This document shows positions 52,024 through 60,612 of a stretch of DNA of 64,000 nucleotides, piece after piece. The notes below the pieces were generated by a model that made no database searches, was not told where the DNA came from, and worked only from the letters and a program-made list of their open reading frames with translations. Each line of letters opens with the position of its first letter. Position 1 is the stretch's first letter. Source of the DNA: Kaistella pullorum (lineage in GTDB: Bacteria > Bacteroidota > Bacteroidia > Flavobacteriales > Weeksellaceae); assembly GCF_014837035.1 (NCBI RefSeq), contig NZ_JACSPS010000004.1, positions 124,001 to 188,000 of the forward strand. Direction: 5' to 3'. The translations under genes were made by a program, and so were the position numbers.

Positions 52024-53301
52024 ATGGTTCAATATGTAAGCGCCGAAGAGGCGGTATCTCTCATCAAAAGCGGCGACAGGATTTTTTCCCACGGCAGTGC
52101 CTGCACCCCAAACCATTTGATTGACGAACTCGGCCGCCAGGCCAGCCGTCTGAGCGGTGTAGAATTCGTCTCGATCACCCAGCAGGGAACGGTAGAAATC
52201 GCCAAGCCACAATATAAAGACAGTTTCTATATCAATTCACTTTTCGTCTCTACTCCGGTGAGATCGGCTGTGAACTCAGAACAGGGAGATTTCGTCCCTG
52301 TTTTTTTAAGTGAGATTCCGCTGCTTTTTAAGAAAGGCATCTTACCGATCGATGTCGCGATGATCACCGTTTCACCACCAGACCAGCACGGCTACTGCAC
52401 ACTCGGAACTTCCGTTGACGTTGCCCGGAGCGCTGTAGATACCGCAAAGATCATCATCGCGCAGGTGAACCCAAGAATGCCCCGAACACATGGCGACGGC
52501 ATGATTCACCACAGCAAGATCCACAAAATGGTGTGGCACGAAGAAGAACTCCTCACGGTAGATTATGGCGCGAAAGTGGGCCAGGAAGAACTTCTGATCG
52601 GCAACAATGTTGCACAACTGATTGATGACCGCGCTACGCTTCAGATGGGAATCGGCACAATTCCAGATGCCGTGTTGAAATGTCTTCACAACCACAAAGA
52701 TCTTGGCATCCATACCGAAATGATCAGCGACGGCATCGTAGACCTGGTTGCCAATGACATCATCACCAATAAATATAAAGGTACGCACAGCAACCGTACG
52801 ATCACGAGTTTTGCCTTCGGCACCAGAAAATTATACGATTATATCGACGATAATCCTTCTTTCGCCTTCATGGATGTGGAACATGTGAATTACCCGATCA
52901 ACATCATGAAGAACAAGAATATGGTAGCTATAAATTCTGCCATTGAAATTGACCTTACAGGCCAGGTTTGTGCAGATTCTATCGGGACATTCCAGTTCAG
53001 CGGGATCGGCGGACAGATGGATTTTATGCGGGGTGCGGCTTTGGCTGAAGGAGGGAAACCAATCATCGCGATTTCCTCAAGAACCAAAAAAGGCGTCCCA
53101 CGGATCGTTCCTTATCTAAAACCCGGCGCCGGCGTAGTGACGACCAGAGGCCATATCCATTATGTTGTAACCGAATTCGGAACGGCGTATCTGTACGGAA
53201 AAAGCTTGAGACAGAGAGCCAACGCACTCATCGAAATCTCACATCCCGATGACCGTGAAATGCTTGAAAAAGCAACTTTCGAAAGGTTTAAATGCCTTTA
53301 A
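52024..53301 (+). CDS. Acetyl-CoA hydrolase/transferase family protein (Cat1-like)
   Basis: A 425-residue single-chain CoA-transferase related to succinyl-CoA:acetate and 4-hydroxybutyrate CoA-transferases. Motifs include HGSACTPNHLIDELGRQA, GIGTIPDAVLKCLHNHKDLG, GIHTEMISDGIVDLVAND (catalytic Glu region) and GIGGQMDFMRGAALAEGG. CoA-transferases of this type form a CoA-thioester on the Glu. Its place between hmgA and hppD suggests activation of the acetoacetate or acetate released by tyrosine degradation, which is inference. Ends with a strong terminator. Confidence 0.9.
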   Translation: MVQYVSAEEAVSLIKSGDRIFSHGSACTPNHLIDELGRQASRLSGVEFVSITQQGTVEIAKPQYKDSFYINSLFVSTPVRSAVNSEQGDFVPVFLSEIPLLFKKGILPIDVAMITVSPPDQHGYCTLGTSVDVARSAVDTAKIIIAQVNPRMPRTHGDGMIHHSKIHKMVWHEEELLTVDYGAKVGQEELLIGNNVAQLIDDRATLQMGIGTIPDAVLKCLHNHKDLGIHTEMISDGIVDLVANDIITNKYKGTHSNRTITSFAFGTRKLYDYIDDNPSFAFMDVEHVNYPINIMKNKNMVAINSAIEIDLTGQVCADSIGTFQFSGIGGQMDFMRGAALAEGGKPIIAISSRTKKGVPRIVPYLKPGAGVVTTRGHIHYVVTEFGTAYLYGKSLRQRANALIEISHPDDREMLEKATFERFKCL

Positions 53302-53310
53302 AAACAACAA

Positions 53311-53339
53311 AATCCCGACTTCAACGTCGGGATTTTTTT
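53311..53339 (+). terminator. Terminator of the CoA-transferase gene
   Basis: AATCCCGAC-TTCAAC-GTCGGGATT followed by five more T. Confidence 0.9.
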
Positions 53340-53457
53340 CATTATACACTCTTTCATTCAGGCTAAACTGCGAAAGCCATCTGCGAAAAGGGCGCAGCAA
53401 TTATTTTTTAAAAAAATTGTAGATTAGCAGTATCAATATTTAATAATTAAAGAAAAA

Positions 53458-54588
53458 ATGTCAACACTTACATTCGCCGAAAAAATAGCAAAGGCTGAGA
53501 ACTTTCTACCCATCAACGGAACAGATTATATCGAGTTTTATGTAGGCAATGCCAAGCAGGCTGCACATTTTTACAAGACTGCGTTCGGTTTTCAATCCGT
53601 AGCATATGCCGGTCCTGAAACGGGCGTGCGCGACAGAGCTTCTTATGTGGTACAGCAGGGGAAAATAAGGTTAGTTTTCACGTCTGGGCTAAATTCTTCT
53701 TCTCCAATCTGCGAGCACCAGAAGAAGCACGGTGATGGCGTAAAAGTTTTGGCGCTTTGGGTAGATGATGCATATTCTGCCTTTGAAGAAACTACCAAGC
53801 GTGGCGGAAAACCATATCTTGAACCTTTAACTTTAACCGATGAGCACGGCGAAGTTCGCATGTCAGGTATTTATACCTACGGCGAGACGGTGCATATGTT
53901 CATCGAAAGGAAAAATTACCGCGGAGAATTCATGCCCGGCTACCAAAAATGGGTGAGCGAATACAATCCAACGGATGTCGGACTTCTTTATGTGGACCAC
54001 TGCGTAGGAAACGTCGACTGGAACCGCATGATACCGACCGTAGAATGGTACGAGAAGGTGATGGGCTTCGTGAACATCCTTAGTTTTGATGACAAACAGA
54101 TCAACACCGAATATTCGGCTTTGATGAGCAAAGTAATGAGCAACGGAAACGGTTTCGCAAAATTCCCGATCAATGAGCCTGCAGAAGGAAAAAGAAAGTC
54201 TCAGGTGGAAGAATATCTTGATTTTTACGAAGGTGAAGGCGTGCAGCATATCGCCGTAGCTACAAAGGACATCATAAAAACCGTAACTGAACTGAAGGCA
54301 AGAGGCATTGAATTTTTACCTGCGCCACCAAACTCTTATTATGAAATGGTTCCCGAACGTGTAGGAACAATCGATGAAGATCTCAAAAAACTATCCGATT
54401 TAGGGATCTTAATTGATTGTGATGAGGAAGGATATCTGCTGCAGATTTTCACAAAACCCGTGGAAGACCGCCCCACCCTTTTCTTCGAAATCATCGAAAG
54501 ACATGGCGCACAAAGCTTCGGAGCCGGCAATTTCAAGGCTTTATTTGAAGCACTGGAGAAAGAACAGGAACGCAGAGGAAACCTTTAG
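53458..54588 (+). CDS. hppD: 4-hydroxyphenylpyruvate dioxygenase
   Basis: Converts 4-hydroxyphenylpyruvate to homogentisate using Fe(II) and O2. The 376-residue protein has two VOC domains; iron ligands are seen in LLYVDHCVGNVD (His), EGVQHIAVATKDI (His) and LFFEIIERHG (Glu). The C-terminal helix (GAGNFKALFEALEKEQERRG) closing the active site is also present. All catalytic residues are in place. It precedes a small exported protein and fahA, each on the same strand. Confidence 0.96.
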   Translation: MSTLTFAEKIAKAENFLPINGTDYIEFYVGNAKQAAHFYKTAFGFQSVAYAGPETGVRDRASYVVQQGKIRLVFTSGLNSSSPICEHQKKHGDGVKVLALWVDDAYSAFEETTKRGGKPYLEPLTLTDEHGEVRMSGIYTYGETVHMFIERKNYRGEFMPGYQKWVSEYNPTDVGLLYVDHCVGNVDWNRMIPTVEWYEKVMGFVNILSFDDKQINTEYSALMSKVMSNGNGFAKFPINEPAEGKRKSQVEEYLDFYEGEGVQHIAVATKDIIKTVTELKARGIEFLPAPPNSYYEMVPERVGTIDEDLKKLSDLGILIDCDEEGYLLQIFTKPVEDRPTLFFEIIERHGAQSFGAGNFKALFEALEKEQERRGNL

Positions 54589-54618
54589 CATTAAATAAAA
54601 ACGCTAAAAACAATACAA

Positions 54619-55080
54619 ATGAGGAAGACACTTTTAATATTGCTATTTGTACTTTCAGGTTTAGGACTGAAAGCGCAGTATGGCACCATCAGCGCGGTAC
54701 TGGATCAGCTGGAGGAGCGCCGCGGCATCAATAAAAACCTGAAAAACGTAAATCTTGACAATTCAAAATTTGTGTTGATAAAGGATTTTGACGATCACAC
54801 GGAAAGAAGTTTCATCAGCATTAATGGAAATTTAGCAACGTATGTGGAAGTTTTTGATGATAAACAGACCGGCAAAAGTTCTTCAAACGTTTTCACCGGC
54901 GATATTGTGCGGTCCCGAGACAACATAATTTCACTTCGCGCTGATAAACTCGAAGGACAGAAAATTGGCTTGCCTGTGACCAAAACGCTGATGCTTACAA
55001 AACAGAAAAAAGTGCTGTATCTCATCGATGTCAATACCAAAGAGAGATGGATCGAAGAAAGTGCACTTAATAAAAAATAA
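54619..55080 (+). CDS. Exported protein of unknown function
   Basis: A 153-residue protein with signal peptide MRKTLLILLFVLSGLGLKAQ. The mature part reads GTISAVLDQLEERRGINKNL, FVLIKDFDDHTERSFISING and LMLTKQKKVLYLIDVNTKER, a mix of helix and beta strand. No family recognised. It lies between hppD and fahA and is followed by a terminator-like hairpin. Confidence 0.7.
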   Translation: MRKTLLILLFVLSGLGLKAQYGTISAVLDQLEERRGINKNLKNVNLDNSKFVLIKDFDDHTERSFISINGNLATYVEVFDDKQTGKSSSNVFTGDIVRSRDNIISLRADKLEGQKIGLPVTKTLMLTKQKKVLYLIDVNTKERWIEESALNKK

Positions 55081-55100
55081 GCTCTAACATATTAATTATG

Positions 55101-55146
55101 AAGGTTCAAAGTCTAAAAATCAATTTAAACTTTGGGCCTTTTCTTT
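55101..55146 (+). terminator. Terminator-like hairpin directly upstream of fahA
   Basis: AAGGTTCAAAGT ... ACTTTGGGCCTT form a 12-bp stem (two G-T pairs, 16-base loop) followed by TTCTTT. The fahA start codon is only 18 bases after the stem, so the element either ends the upstream transcript or attenuates fahA. Confidence 0.6.
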
Positions 55147-55158
55147 AAAATAAATCAC

Positions 55159-56406
55159 ATGAAATCATTTGTAAATTACGCTCCCGACTCCGATTTTTCA
55201 ATTCATAATATCCCTTTTGGCGTTGCGGTTTTCGATCAGGAATATATCGCCTGCTGCACCAGGATTGGTGATATCGTAGTTGATCTGGCTACGCTTTACG
55301 ATTATGGCTACTTCGACGAAGTAGAAGGTATTAACGAGAATGTTTTTGAAGCTTACACGCTGAACGAGTTTATCGAGCTCGGCAAACCCGTGACCAATGC
55401 GGTACGCGTGAAACTCCAGGAGCTGCTGAGCGACGATTCAAAACTCGCGAATGACGAAAAAACCAAGGAAGACTGTTTCTTCGATCTGGATAAAGTGAAA
55501 ATGATGATGCCTGTGCATGTGCCGAACTACACCGATTTCTACAGCAGCATCGAACATGCCACCAACGTGGGGAAAATGTTTCGCGATCCCGCAACTGCAC
55601 TGTTACCCAACTGGAAACACCTTCCGGTAGGCTATCACGGCCGCGCCTCATCTATCGTTGTTTCGGGCACAGAAATCATCCGTCCAAAAGGTCAGACAAA
55701 GGCGCCGGATATGGACTTGCCAACTTTCGGACCTTCAAAGCAACTCGATTTCGAGCTTGAAATGGCTTTCATCGTCAACAAAAACACTGAAATGGGCGAC
55801 AGCATTTCCACCGAAGAAGCTGAAGATACGATATTCGGGATGGTTCTGTTCAACGATTGGTCAGCGCGCGACATCCAAAGTTGGGAATATGTACCACTCG
55901 GACCATTCCTCGGGAAAAATTTTGGCAGTTCGGTATCGCCGTGGGTCGTAACGCTGGAAGCCTTGGAACCTTTCAGAACCGAATCTCCCGTGCAGGAGCC
56001 GGCTGTTTTAGATTATTTAAAGTTCAGCGGCAACAAAAATTTTGACATTAACTTACAGGTTTATCTTCAACCTGAAAAAGGTACAGAATGTCTGATTTCT
56101 GAAAGCAATTACAAATATATGTACTGGAATATGGCCCAGCAACTCGCCCATCACACCGTAAACGGCTGCAACGTGGAAGTTGGTGACATGTATGCATCGG
56201 GAACAATCTCGGGTGAGGACCCGAAATCTTTCGGCTCCATGCTCGAATTAACCTGGCGCGGACAGAATCCATTAAAGCTGAATGACGGTCAGGAAAGAAA
56301 ATTCATTGAAGACCACGACACTGTTATCATGCGTGGTTATGCGGAAAAAGACGGGATTCGTGTGGGATTTGGCGAAGTGACGGGAACTATTTTACCGGCG
56401 AAGTAG
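55159..56406 (+). CDS. fahA: Fumarylacetoacetase
   Basis: Last step of tyrosine degradation: fumarylacetoacetate to fumarate and acetoacetate. The 415-residue protein has the SH3-like N-terminal domain (SFVNYAPDSDFSIHNIPFGV) and the FAH domain: GYHGRASSIVVSGTEIIRPK, LDFELEMAFIVNKNTE, FNDWSARDIQSWEYVPLGPF (metal Asp/Glu) and LGKNFGSSVSPWVV. Start at MKSFVNYAPD (55159), just after the hairpin. Length is that of the two-domain type. Confidence 0.95.
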   Translation: MKSFVNYAPDSDFSIHNIPFGVAVFDQEYIACCTRIGDIVVDLATLYDYGYFDEVEGINENVFEAYTLNEFIELGKPVTNAVRVKLQELLSDDSKLANDEKTKEDCFFDLDKVKMMMPVHVPNYTDFYSSIEHATNVGKMFRDPATALLPNWKHLPVGYHGRASSIVVSGTEIIRPKGQTKAPDMDLPTFGPSKQLDFELEMAFIVNKNTEMGDSISTEEAEDTIFGMVLFNDWSARDIQSWEYVPLGPFLGKNFGSSVSPWVVTLEALEPFRTESPVQEPAVLDYLKFSGNKNFDINLQVYLQPEKGTECLISESNYKYMYWNMAQQLAHHTVNGCNVEVGDMYASGTISGEDPKSFGSMLELTWRGQNPLKLNDGQERKFIEDHDTVIMRGYAEKDGIRVGFGEVTGTILPAK

Positions 56407-56426
56407 TCCTTAAAGTTACTTTTTAC

Positions 56427-56571
56427 CACATTAGTTTTTACTTAGAGTGCGTAATTTAGTTCATGTGCATGTACATACGCTTAAATAGTAAGCCGATCCG
56501 TAATTAAAAAGTCCTAATGTGACTTATGTGTTAATATCCACTGCAGAAAAACCACGTGACTTAGTGGTCGA
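56427..56571. repeat. Short repeats between fahA and the flavin reductase (no gene)
   Basis: The 177-base gap contains an inverted pair CACATTAG (56427-56434) / CTAATGTG (56514-56521), two copies of GTGACTTA-TGTG/GTGACTTA-GTGG (56519-56530 and 56556-56567) and a small hairpin ACCAC...GTGGT. No reading frame or clear promoter was seen. Confidence 0.4.
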
Positions 56572-56583
56572 ATATAAAAGTAT

Positions 56584-57405
56584 ATGAAAACAATATCTCC
56601 CAGTGACTTAAATAACCTTCAGCTACAAACGCTGCTGCAAACGGCCATTGCGCCACGGCCCATTGCATTGGCTTCAACGGTCGATCCGAAAGGAAATGTA
56701 AATTTAAGTCCATTCAGTTTTTTTAATTTATTCAGTTCCAATCCGCCGGTTGTGATATTCTCTCCGGCGCGAAGAGTTCGTGACAATACGACCAAACACA
56801 CTTTAGAAAATGTTTTGCAGGTTCCGGAAGTGGTCATTGGAATCGTAAATTACAACATCGTACAGCAGATTTCGCTGGCATCTACGGAATATGAGAAGGA
56901 TGTAAACGAGTTTGTAAAATCAGGACTGACGATGAAAGATGCAGATCTTGTTCAGCCCAAACTTATCGAAGAATGTCCGGTAAATCTGGAATGTAAGGTC
57001 CTGGAAGTAAAACCACTTGGAAGCGAAGGCGGCGCCGGAAATCTGGTGATTTGCGAGGTCATAAAAATTCATCTTCGGGAAGAATATCTGAATGATGATG
57101 GAAATCTGGACCAGAAAAAGCTTGATTTGGTCGCAAGGTTGGGCGGAAACTGGTACTCGAGAAACAATGTGGAAAACCTTTTTGAAGTTCCGAAACCCCT
57201 GGTGACCAAAGGAATTGGCTTTGATCAACTGCCGGAAAACATCCGCAATTCAAAAGTTTTCACAGGCAACGACCTGGGGATGCTGGCGAACGTAGAAAAA
57301 CTTCCGGAAGGAAACTTTACTGCAGACGAAAACGTTCATTCGGAAGCGCGGGAATTGCTTATAAGAAATGATATTTATGAAGCCTGGAAGGTTTTAAATA
57401 AATAG
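56584..57405 (+). CDS. Flavin reductase family protein (DIM6/NTAB type)
   Basis: A 273-residue FMN-binding protein with split-barrel fold: LLQTAIAPRPIALASTVDPK, GNVNLSPFSFFNLFSSNPPV, FSPARRVRDNTTKHTLENVL and GGAGNLVICEVIKIHLREEY. Proteins of this type supply reduced flavin or act as flavoenzymes; several sit beside aromatic-degradation genes. The link to the tyrosine set is by neighbourhood only. Overlaps or abuts the next gene (57410). Confidence 0.88.
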   Translation: MKTISPSDLNNLQLQTLLQTAIAPRPIALASTVDPKGNVNLSPFSFFNLFSSNPPVVIFSPARRVRDNTTKHTLENVLQVPEVVIGIVNYNIVQQISLASTEYEKDVNEFVKSGLTMKDADLVQPKLIEECPVNLECKVLEVKPLGSEGGAGNLVICEVIKIHLREEYLNDDGNLDQKKLDLVARLGGNWYSRNNVENLFEVPKPLVTKGIGFDQLPENIRNSKVFTGNDLGMLANVEKLPEGNFTADENVHSEARELLIRNDIYEAWKVLNK

Positions 57406-57409
57406 CTCG

Positions 57410-58063
57410 ATGAAAAGAATACTGTTATTCTTGATGACCCTAAACTTATTGCAGAGTTGCTACGTGCCCGTTAAAAGAGATTATCAGGGTTTAAGCAGTG
57501 CGCTTGTCTTTACGCAGAACAAAAAATTTCTGATCAATAATCTATATTTGGATTTGGATTCTTCGGAAAGGGAAAAACTGAATAAAAAGGTTTTAAGAAC
57601 ATTTGAAACACTAAGTAAAGGTAACGCGGTCTTCGTCGATCAAGCAAAGTCAGACAATCTTTTACCTTCAAAAATCTCTTTTATTCCGGATTTGGAACAG
57701 TTGCAAAATTTAAAAATCAATTCAGATTTCGATTATCTAGTCAACATCCGAACGGTGAAAGTAAGTGATCAAATTTCTGCTGTGGAACTGTCGCAGCCGC
57801 TCGAATACAGTAAAAACGAAGCGTTTGCATTGCTGGAGATTTATGACTTGAAGACTTTAAACAAAATATATTCACAGAAGGCAAGTTCGGAAGTTTCGAT
57901 AGACGGCAAATCCTACAACACAGGCTATTATGGTGAAAACAACACGGTAAATGCAGACAGAAACAAAGAAAAAGGTCCGCATTTTAATTACTCCGCCCGA
58001 TCTCTCGCGGTAAGAAACCTTAATAAGATCTTAAAGGATATCGAACAAAAAGCGATAAAATAA
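57410..58063 (+). CDS. Lipoprotein of unknown function
   Basis: A 217-residue envelope protein with lipobox LLQSC (Cys 17). The mature domain has KFLINNLYLDLDSSEREKLN, DYLVNIRTVKVSDQISAVEL and RSLAVRNLNKILKDIEQKAI, a mixed alpha/beta composition. Not recognised. Directly downstream of the flavin reductase with a four-base gap, probably cotranscribed, and followed by a strong bidirectional terminator. Confidence 0.75.
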   Translation: MKRILLFLMTLNLLQSCYVPVKRDYQGLSSALVFTQNKKFLINNLYLDLDSSEREKLNKKVLRTFETLSKGNAVFVDQAKSDNLLPSKISFIPDLEQLQNLKINSDFDYLVNIRTVKVSDQISAVELSQPLEYSKNEAFALLEIYDLKTLNKIYSQKASSEVSIDGKSYNTGYYGENNTVNADRNKEKGPHFNYSARSLAVRNLNKILKDIEQKAIK

Positions 58064-58094
58064 GGAGCGATAAATTTCGCTCCTTATTTTTTAC
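58058..58094. terminator. Bidirectional terminator
   Basis: AATAAGGAGCGA-TAAATT-TCGCTCCTTATT with 12-bp perfect stem and T run, overlapping the stop codons of convergent genes. Confidence 0.88.
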
Positions 58095-58918
58095 TCTTCA
58101 TCCTGCTTCAGACTCAGATCTTTGTTAAGATCCGGATTCAGCTTTAGGTATTTCTTCTGCTGATTGTTCCTCACGCGGATGTTCAGCAATTCTACGATCA
58201 GGCTAAACGCAAGACACGAGTAGATGATGTTTTTGCTCACGTGCTGGTGGATACCTTCAGCTACAAGCATCACCCCGATTACTACAAGGAATGACAGCGC
58301 GAGCATCTGCAAACTCGGATATTTATTGATAACCTTTGAAATCGGGCCAGCAAAAGCCATCATGATACCGATCGAAATCACTACCGCGATGATCATCAGC
58401 ATTACATTGTCAACCAGTCCCACTGCGGTGAGAATAGAATCAAGTGAGAATACCATATCGATGAGTATGATTTGCACGATTACGAGGGTCAGCAGTGAAG
58501 ACGCAGTACTTTTCGATTTTGGAACGTCGCTGTGAAGCTGCATTTTGTCGTGAATTTCGAAAGTACTTTTACCGATCAGGAAAATTCCTCCTAACAGGAG
58601 AATAATGTCTTTCCAGCTCAGCGCGAGCGGCAAATCTGTGCCCGGCTCATTGAACCAACCGAGTGTCAGCACCGGATCTTTGAGCGAAATGATCCAGTTG
58701 ATCATCAGCAAAAGAATTACACGGAAAATCATCGCAAATGCGAGGCCCAGATTTCGCGCGAAACGCTGTTTCTCTTTCGGAAGCTTGTCTGAGATGATCG
58801 AAATGAAGATGATATTATCCACCCCCAAAACTATCTCCAGAAATGTGAGGGTGAGTAAACTGATCCAGATCTGCGGCTCGGCAAAATTGGGCAGTTCTAA
58901 AGCGGCAAATAAATCCAT
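58091..58918 (-). CDS. TerC family integral membrane protein
   Basis: A 275-residue protein with about seven to eight membrane helices. The TerC signature is visible: LTFLEIVLGVDNIIFISIIS, ILIDMVFSLDSILTAVGLVD and the paired conserved Asp residues; GGIFLIGKSTFEIHDKMQ is a typical loop. TerC proteins have been linked to tellurite resistance and to metalation of exported proteins; Mn2+ efflux is another possibility. The C-terminal tail is charged and extends beyond the last helix. Confidence 0.9.
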   Translation of the reverse strand: MDLFAALELPNFAEPQIWISLLTLTFLEIVLGVDNIIFISIISDKLPKEKQRFARNLGLAFAMIFRVILLLMINWIISLKDPVLTLGWFNEPGTDLPLALSWKDIILLLGGIFLIGKSTFEIHDKMQLHSDVPKSKSTASSLLTLVIVQIILIDMVFSLDSILTAVGLVDNVMLMIIAVVISIGIMMAFAGPISKVINKYPSLQMLALSFLVVIGVMLVAEGIHQHVSKNIIYSCLAFSLIVELLNIRVRNNQQKKYLKLNPDLNKDLSLKQDEE

Positions 58919-58992
58919 TTTTGTCTGTTTTTTTTAAATGAGTTCAAAAATACTTTAATCAAAATTAAATCCGGGCATATCCACGGCAGGGA

Positions 58993-59850
58993 TCATAGAT
59001 TTTGTTTAAAAAATTCAGTCATCAAAGAGGTTGCGCGGCTTAGATGTGACGGAAGTTCTTTGTCTTTCCATGGTTCTGAAGCACCGAACGTATGATTGGC
59101 ACCTTCTAAAATTTCAAGCTGCGAATTTTTGCACCACTCGCTAAGCAGGAAAGCTTCTTTGTCTTTCACCGCATCATCATTGCTGCCCTGCACGATCAGC
59201 AAAGGCTTATCTAAATGTTGCGCAGCATACTGAACCGAAAAACGCTGCTCGTTCGTGCGGTAATCTTCGTAAAACTGATAGTAGTGCGGCATCTGCTGTT
59301 TGGTGCGGGCATTCTCCGAATACATCACGCCCGAATTCTTCCACTCTTCCATGCGGTCGCCCGAGGGAAAACGGTAACCGAAATGGCTCACGCCTGCAAG
59401 TGAAATCACCGCTTTGATGCGTTCATCTTCACAGGCTTTGATGAGCGTAATGCCGCCCCCGCGGCTGTGACCGATAACCGCGATTCTTTCCGGATTGATC
59501 TCTGCACGTTTACTGAAATGGTTTAAAACGGCATCATAATCGAGCATTTCTTTGCTGAAATTGTTGTTGCCGAAAGCTTCAAGATCATCAAACGCTGTTG
59601 GATTTTCTAAAGTAGTGCCGTTGTGCGAAAAATTGAATTTCACAAAGAAAAAACCGGCCTCAGCGAATCTTTTGGCCATCAGATCCCACGCGCCCCAGTC
59701 TTTGTAGCCTTTGTAGCCATGTGCGAAAATGACGAGCGGCATTTTTTCAGCTGATTCCGTGAAGTAAGCATCCGCCAGGAAGTTTCGGGTTTCCGGATTT
59801 TCGATGATGAGGTTTCGCTCGATATTTGGTGGAGTTTTTACGGTTTGCAT
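58993..59850 (-). CDS. Alpha/beta hydrolase (dienelactone-hydrolase-like)
   Basis: A 285-residue cytosolic serine hydrolase: oxyanion loop LVIFAHGYKGYKDWGAWDLM, nucleophile elbow IAVIGHSRGGGITLIKA, acid in LLIVQGSNDDAVKDKEA and His in LEGANHTFGASEPW. The G-H-S-R-G-G elbow places it with the dienelactone hydrolase/BAAT-like group. Physiological substrate unknown. Single gene, divergent from the barrel-like gene. Confidence 0.88.
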   Translation of the reverse strand: MQTVKTPPNIERNLIIENPETRNFLADAYFTESAEKMPLVIFAHGYKGYKDWGAWDLMAKRFAEAGFFFVKFNFSHNGTTLENPTAFDDLEAFGNNNFSKEMLDYDAVLNHFSKRAEINPERIAVIGHSRGGGITLIKACEDERIKAVISLAGVSHFGYRFPSGDRMEEWKNSGVMYSENARTKQQMPHYYQFYEDYRTNEQRFSVQYAAQHLDKPLLIVQGSNDDAVKDKEAFLLSEWCKNSQLEILEGANHTFGASEPWKDKELPSHLSRATSLMTEFFKQNL

Positions 59851-59886
59851 TTAAAATCGGTTTAAATTTAAGCAGAATAAAAAATT

Positions 59887-60375
59887 ATGAAATTCCTTTT
59901 GTCTTTAATTTTCCTTTTCCCCTCTGCAATTATCGCGCAAAAGAATGAACTTAAAACCAATCTTCTTAAAATTCCCGAAATAAGCTACGAGCGGAGGCTG
60001 ACACACCATTTTTCTGCGGGAGTACATGCCGGCACAGGTTTGTATAAACTGTCGGACGACACGCAAAACAGGATTTTCCTGAAGACTTTCGGGCGCTGGT
60101 ACGTGCAGAAAAATCAGGATTTCAGCAAGTTCTTTCTGCAACTTTCTTTCATGTACAACCGTGACGAACATTTTCCGTCTTCGGACCCAAGCGTGACGCA
60201 CCGCGTGGGAATGTACGATGAAGCGGGTTTGCTGGCAGGAATTGGGTACAAGTTTGTGATTAAAGAAAGATTCACTGTTGACGTTTACGGTGATGTGGGT
60301 GCCGATTTTCTGCATCCCGATTCTTTACTGCCGGTTCTTGCGGATGCGGGTCTGAATTTAGGTTACCGTTTTTGA
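59887..60375 (+). CDS. Outer-membrane beta-barrel-like protein (DUF3575-like)
   Basis: A 162-residue exported protein with signal peptide MKFLLSLIFLFPSAIIAQ. Alternating strands (LKTNLLKIPEISYERRLTHH, HFSAGVHAGTGLYKL, RVGMYDEAGLLAGIGYKF) and a final DAGLNLGYRF with a terminal Phe are the marks of a small outer-membrane barrel. The opening LKTNLLKIPEIS recalls DUF3575. Role unknown. Confidence 0.78.
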   Translation: MKFLLSLIFLFPSAIIAQKNELKTNLLKIPEISYERRLTHHFSAGVHAGTGLYKLSDDTQNRIFLKTFGRWYVQKNQDFSKFFLQLSFMYNRDEHFPSSDPSVTHRVGMYDEAGLLAGIGYKFVIKERFTVDVYGDVGADFLHPDSLLPVLADAGLNLGYRF

Positions 60376-60439
60376 TTTTACATTTATTTCTTTGCTTAAA
60401 ATAACCTTGACAAGCTTTTGCTCCACGAGGTTTCGGTTG

Positions 60440-60571
60440 TAATACTTTGTTACGGATACAGCACCGCGTGAGCGATTGCAGCGGCATCTCCCGGCGCGCG
60501 CCAGCGTGCCGGGGATACAGCGGAAAGCGCGGCCCGCGCAGCCGCGAAAGCGGATGTGCGGGACACGCCCC
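60440..60571. repeat. GC-rich structured intergenic element
   Basis: Within the 237-base gap before the M13 peptidase gene lies a GC-rich block with nested inverted repeats, including TCTCCCGGC ... GCCGGGGA (60488-60516) and CGCGG ... CCGCG (60528-60546), with GATTGCAGCGGCATC before and GATACAGCGGAAAGCGCGG after. This arm-hairpin-arm plan is that of the 6648-6724 element. No coding character. Confidence 0.4.
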
Positions 60572-60602
60572 AAAAAAAATCACCCAAATTAAATTTGAGT
60601 GA
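60572..60602 (-). terminator. Terminator of the M13 peptidase gene
   Basis: Minus-strand TCACTCAAATT-T-AATTTGGGTGA (one mismatch or wobble) followed by eight T. Confidence 0.8.
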
Positions 60603-60612
60603 CTTTGTTGTT

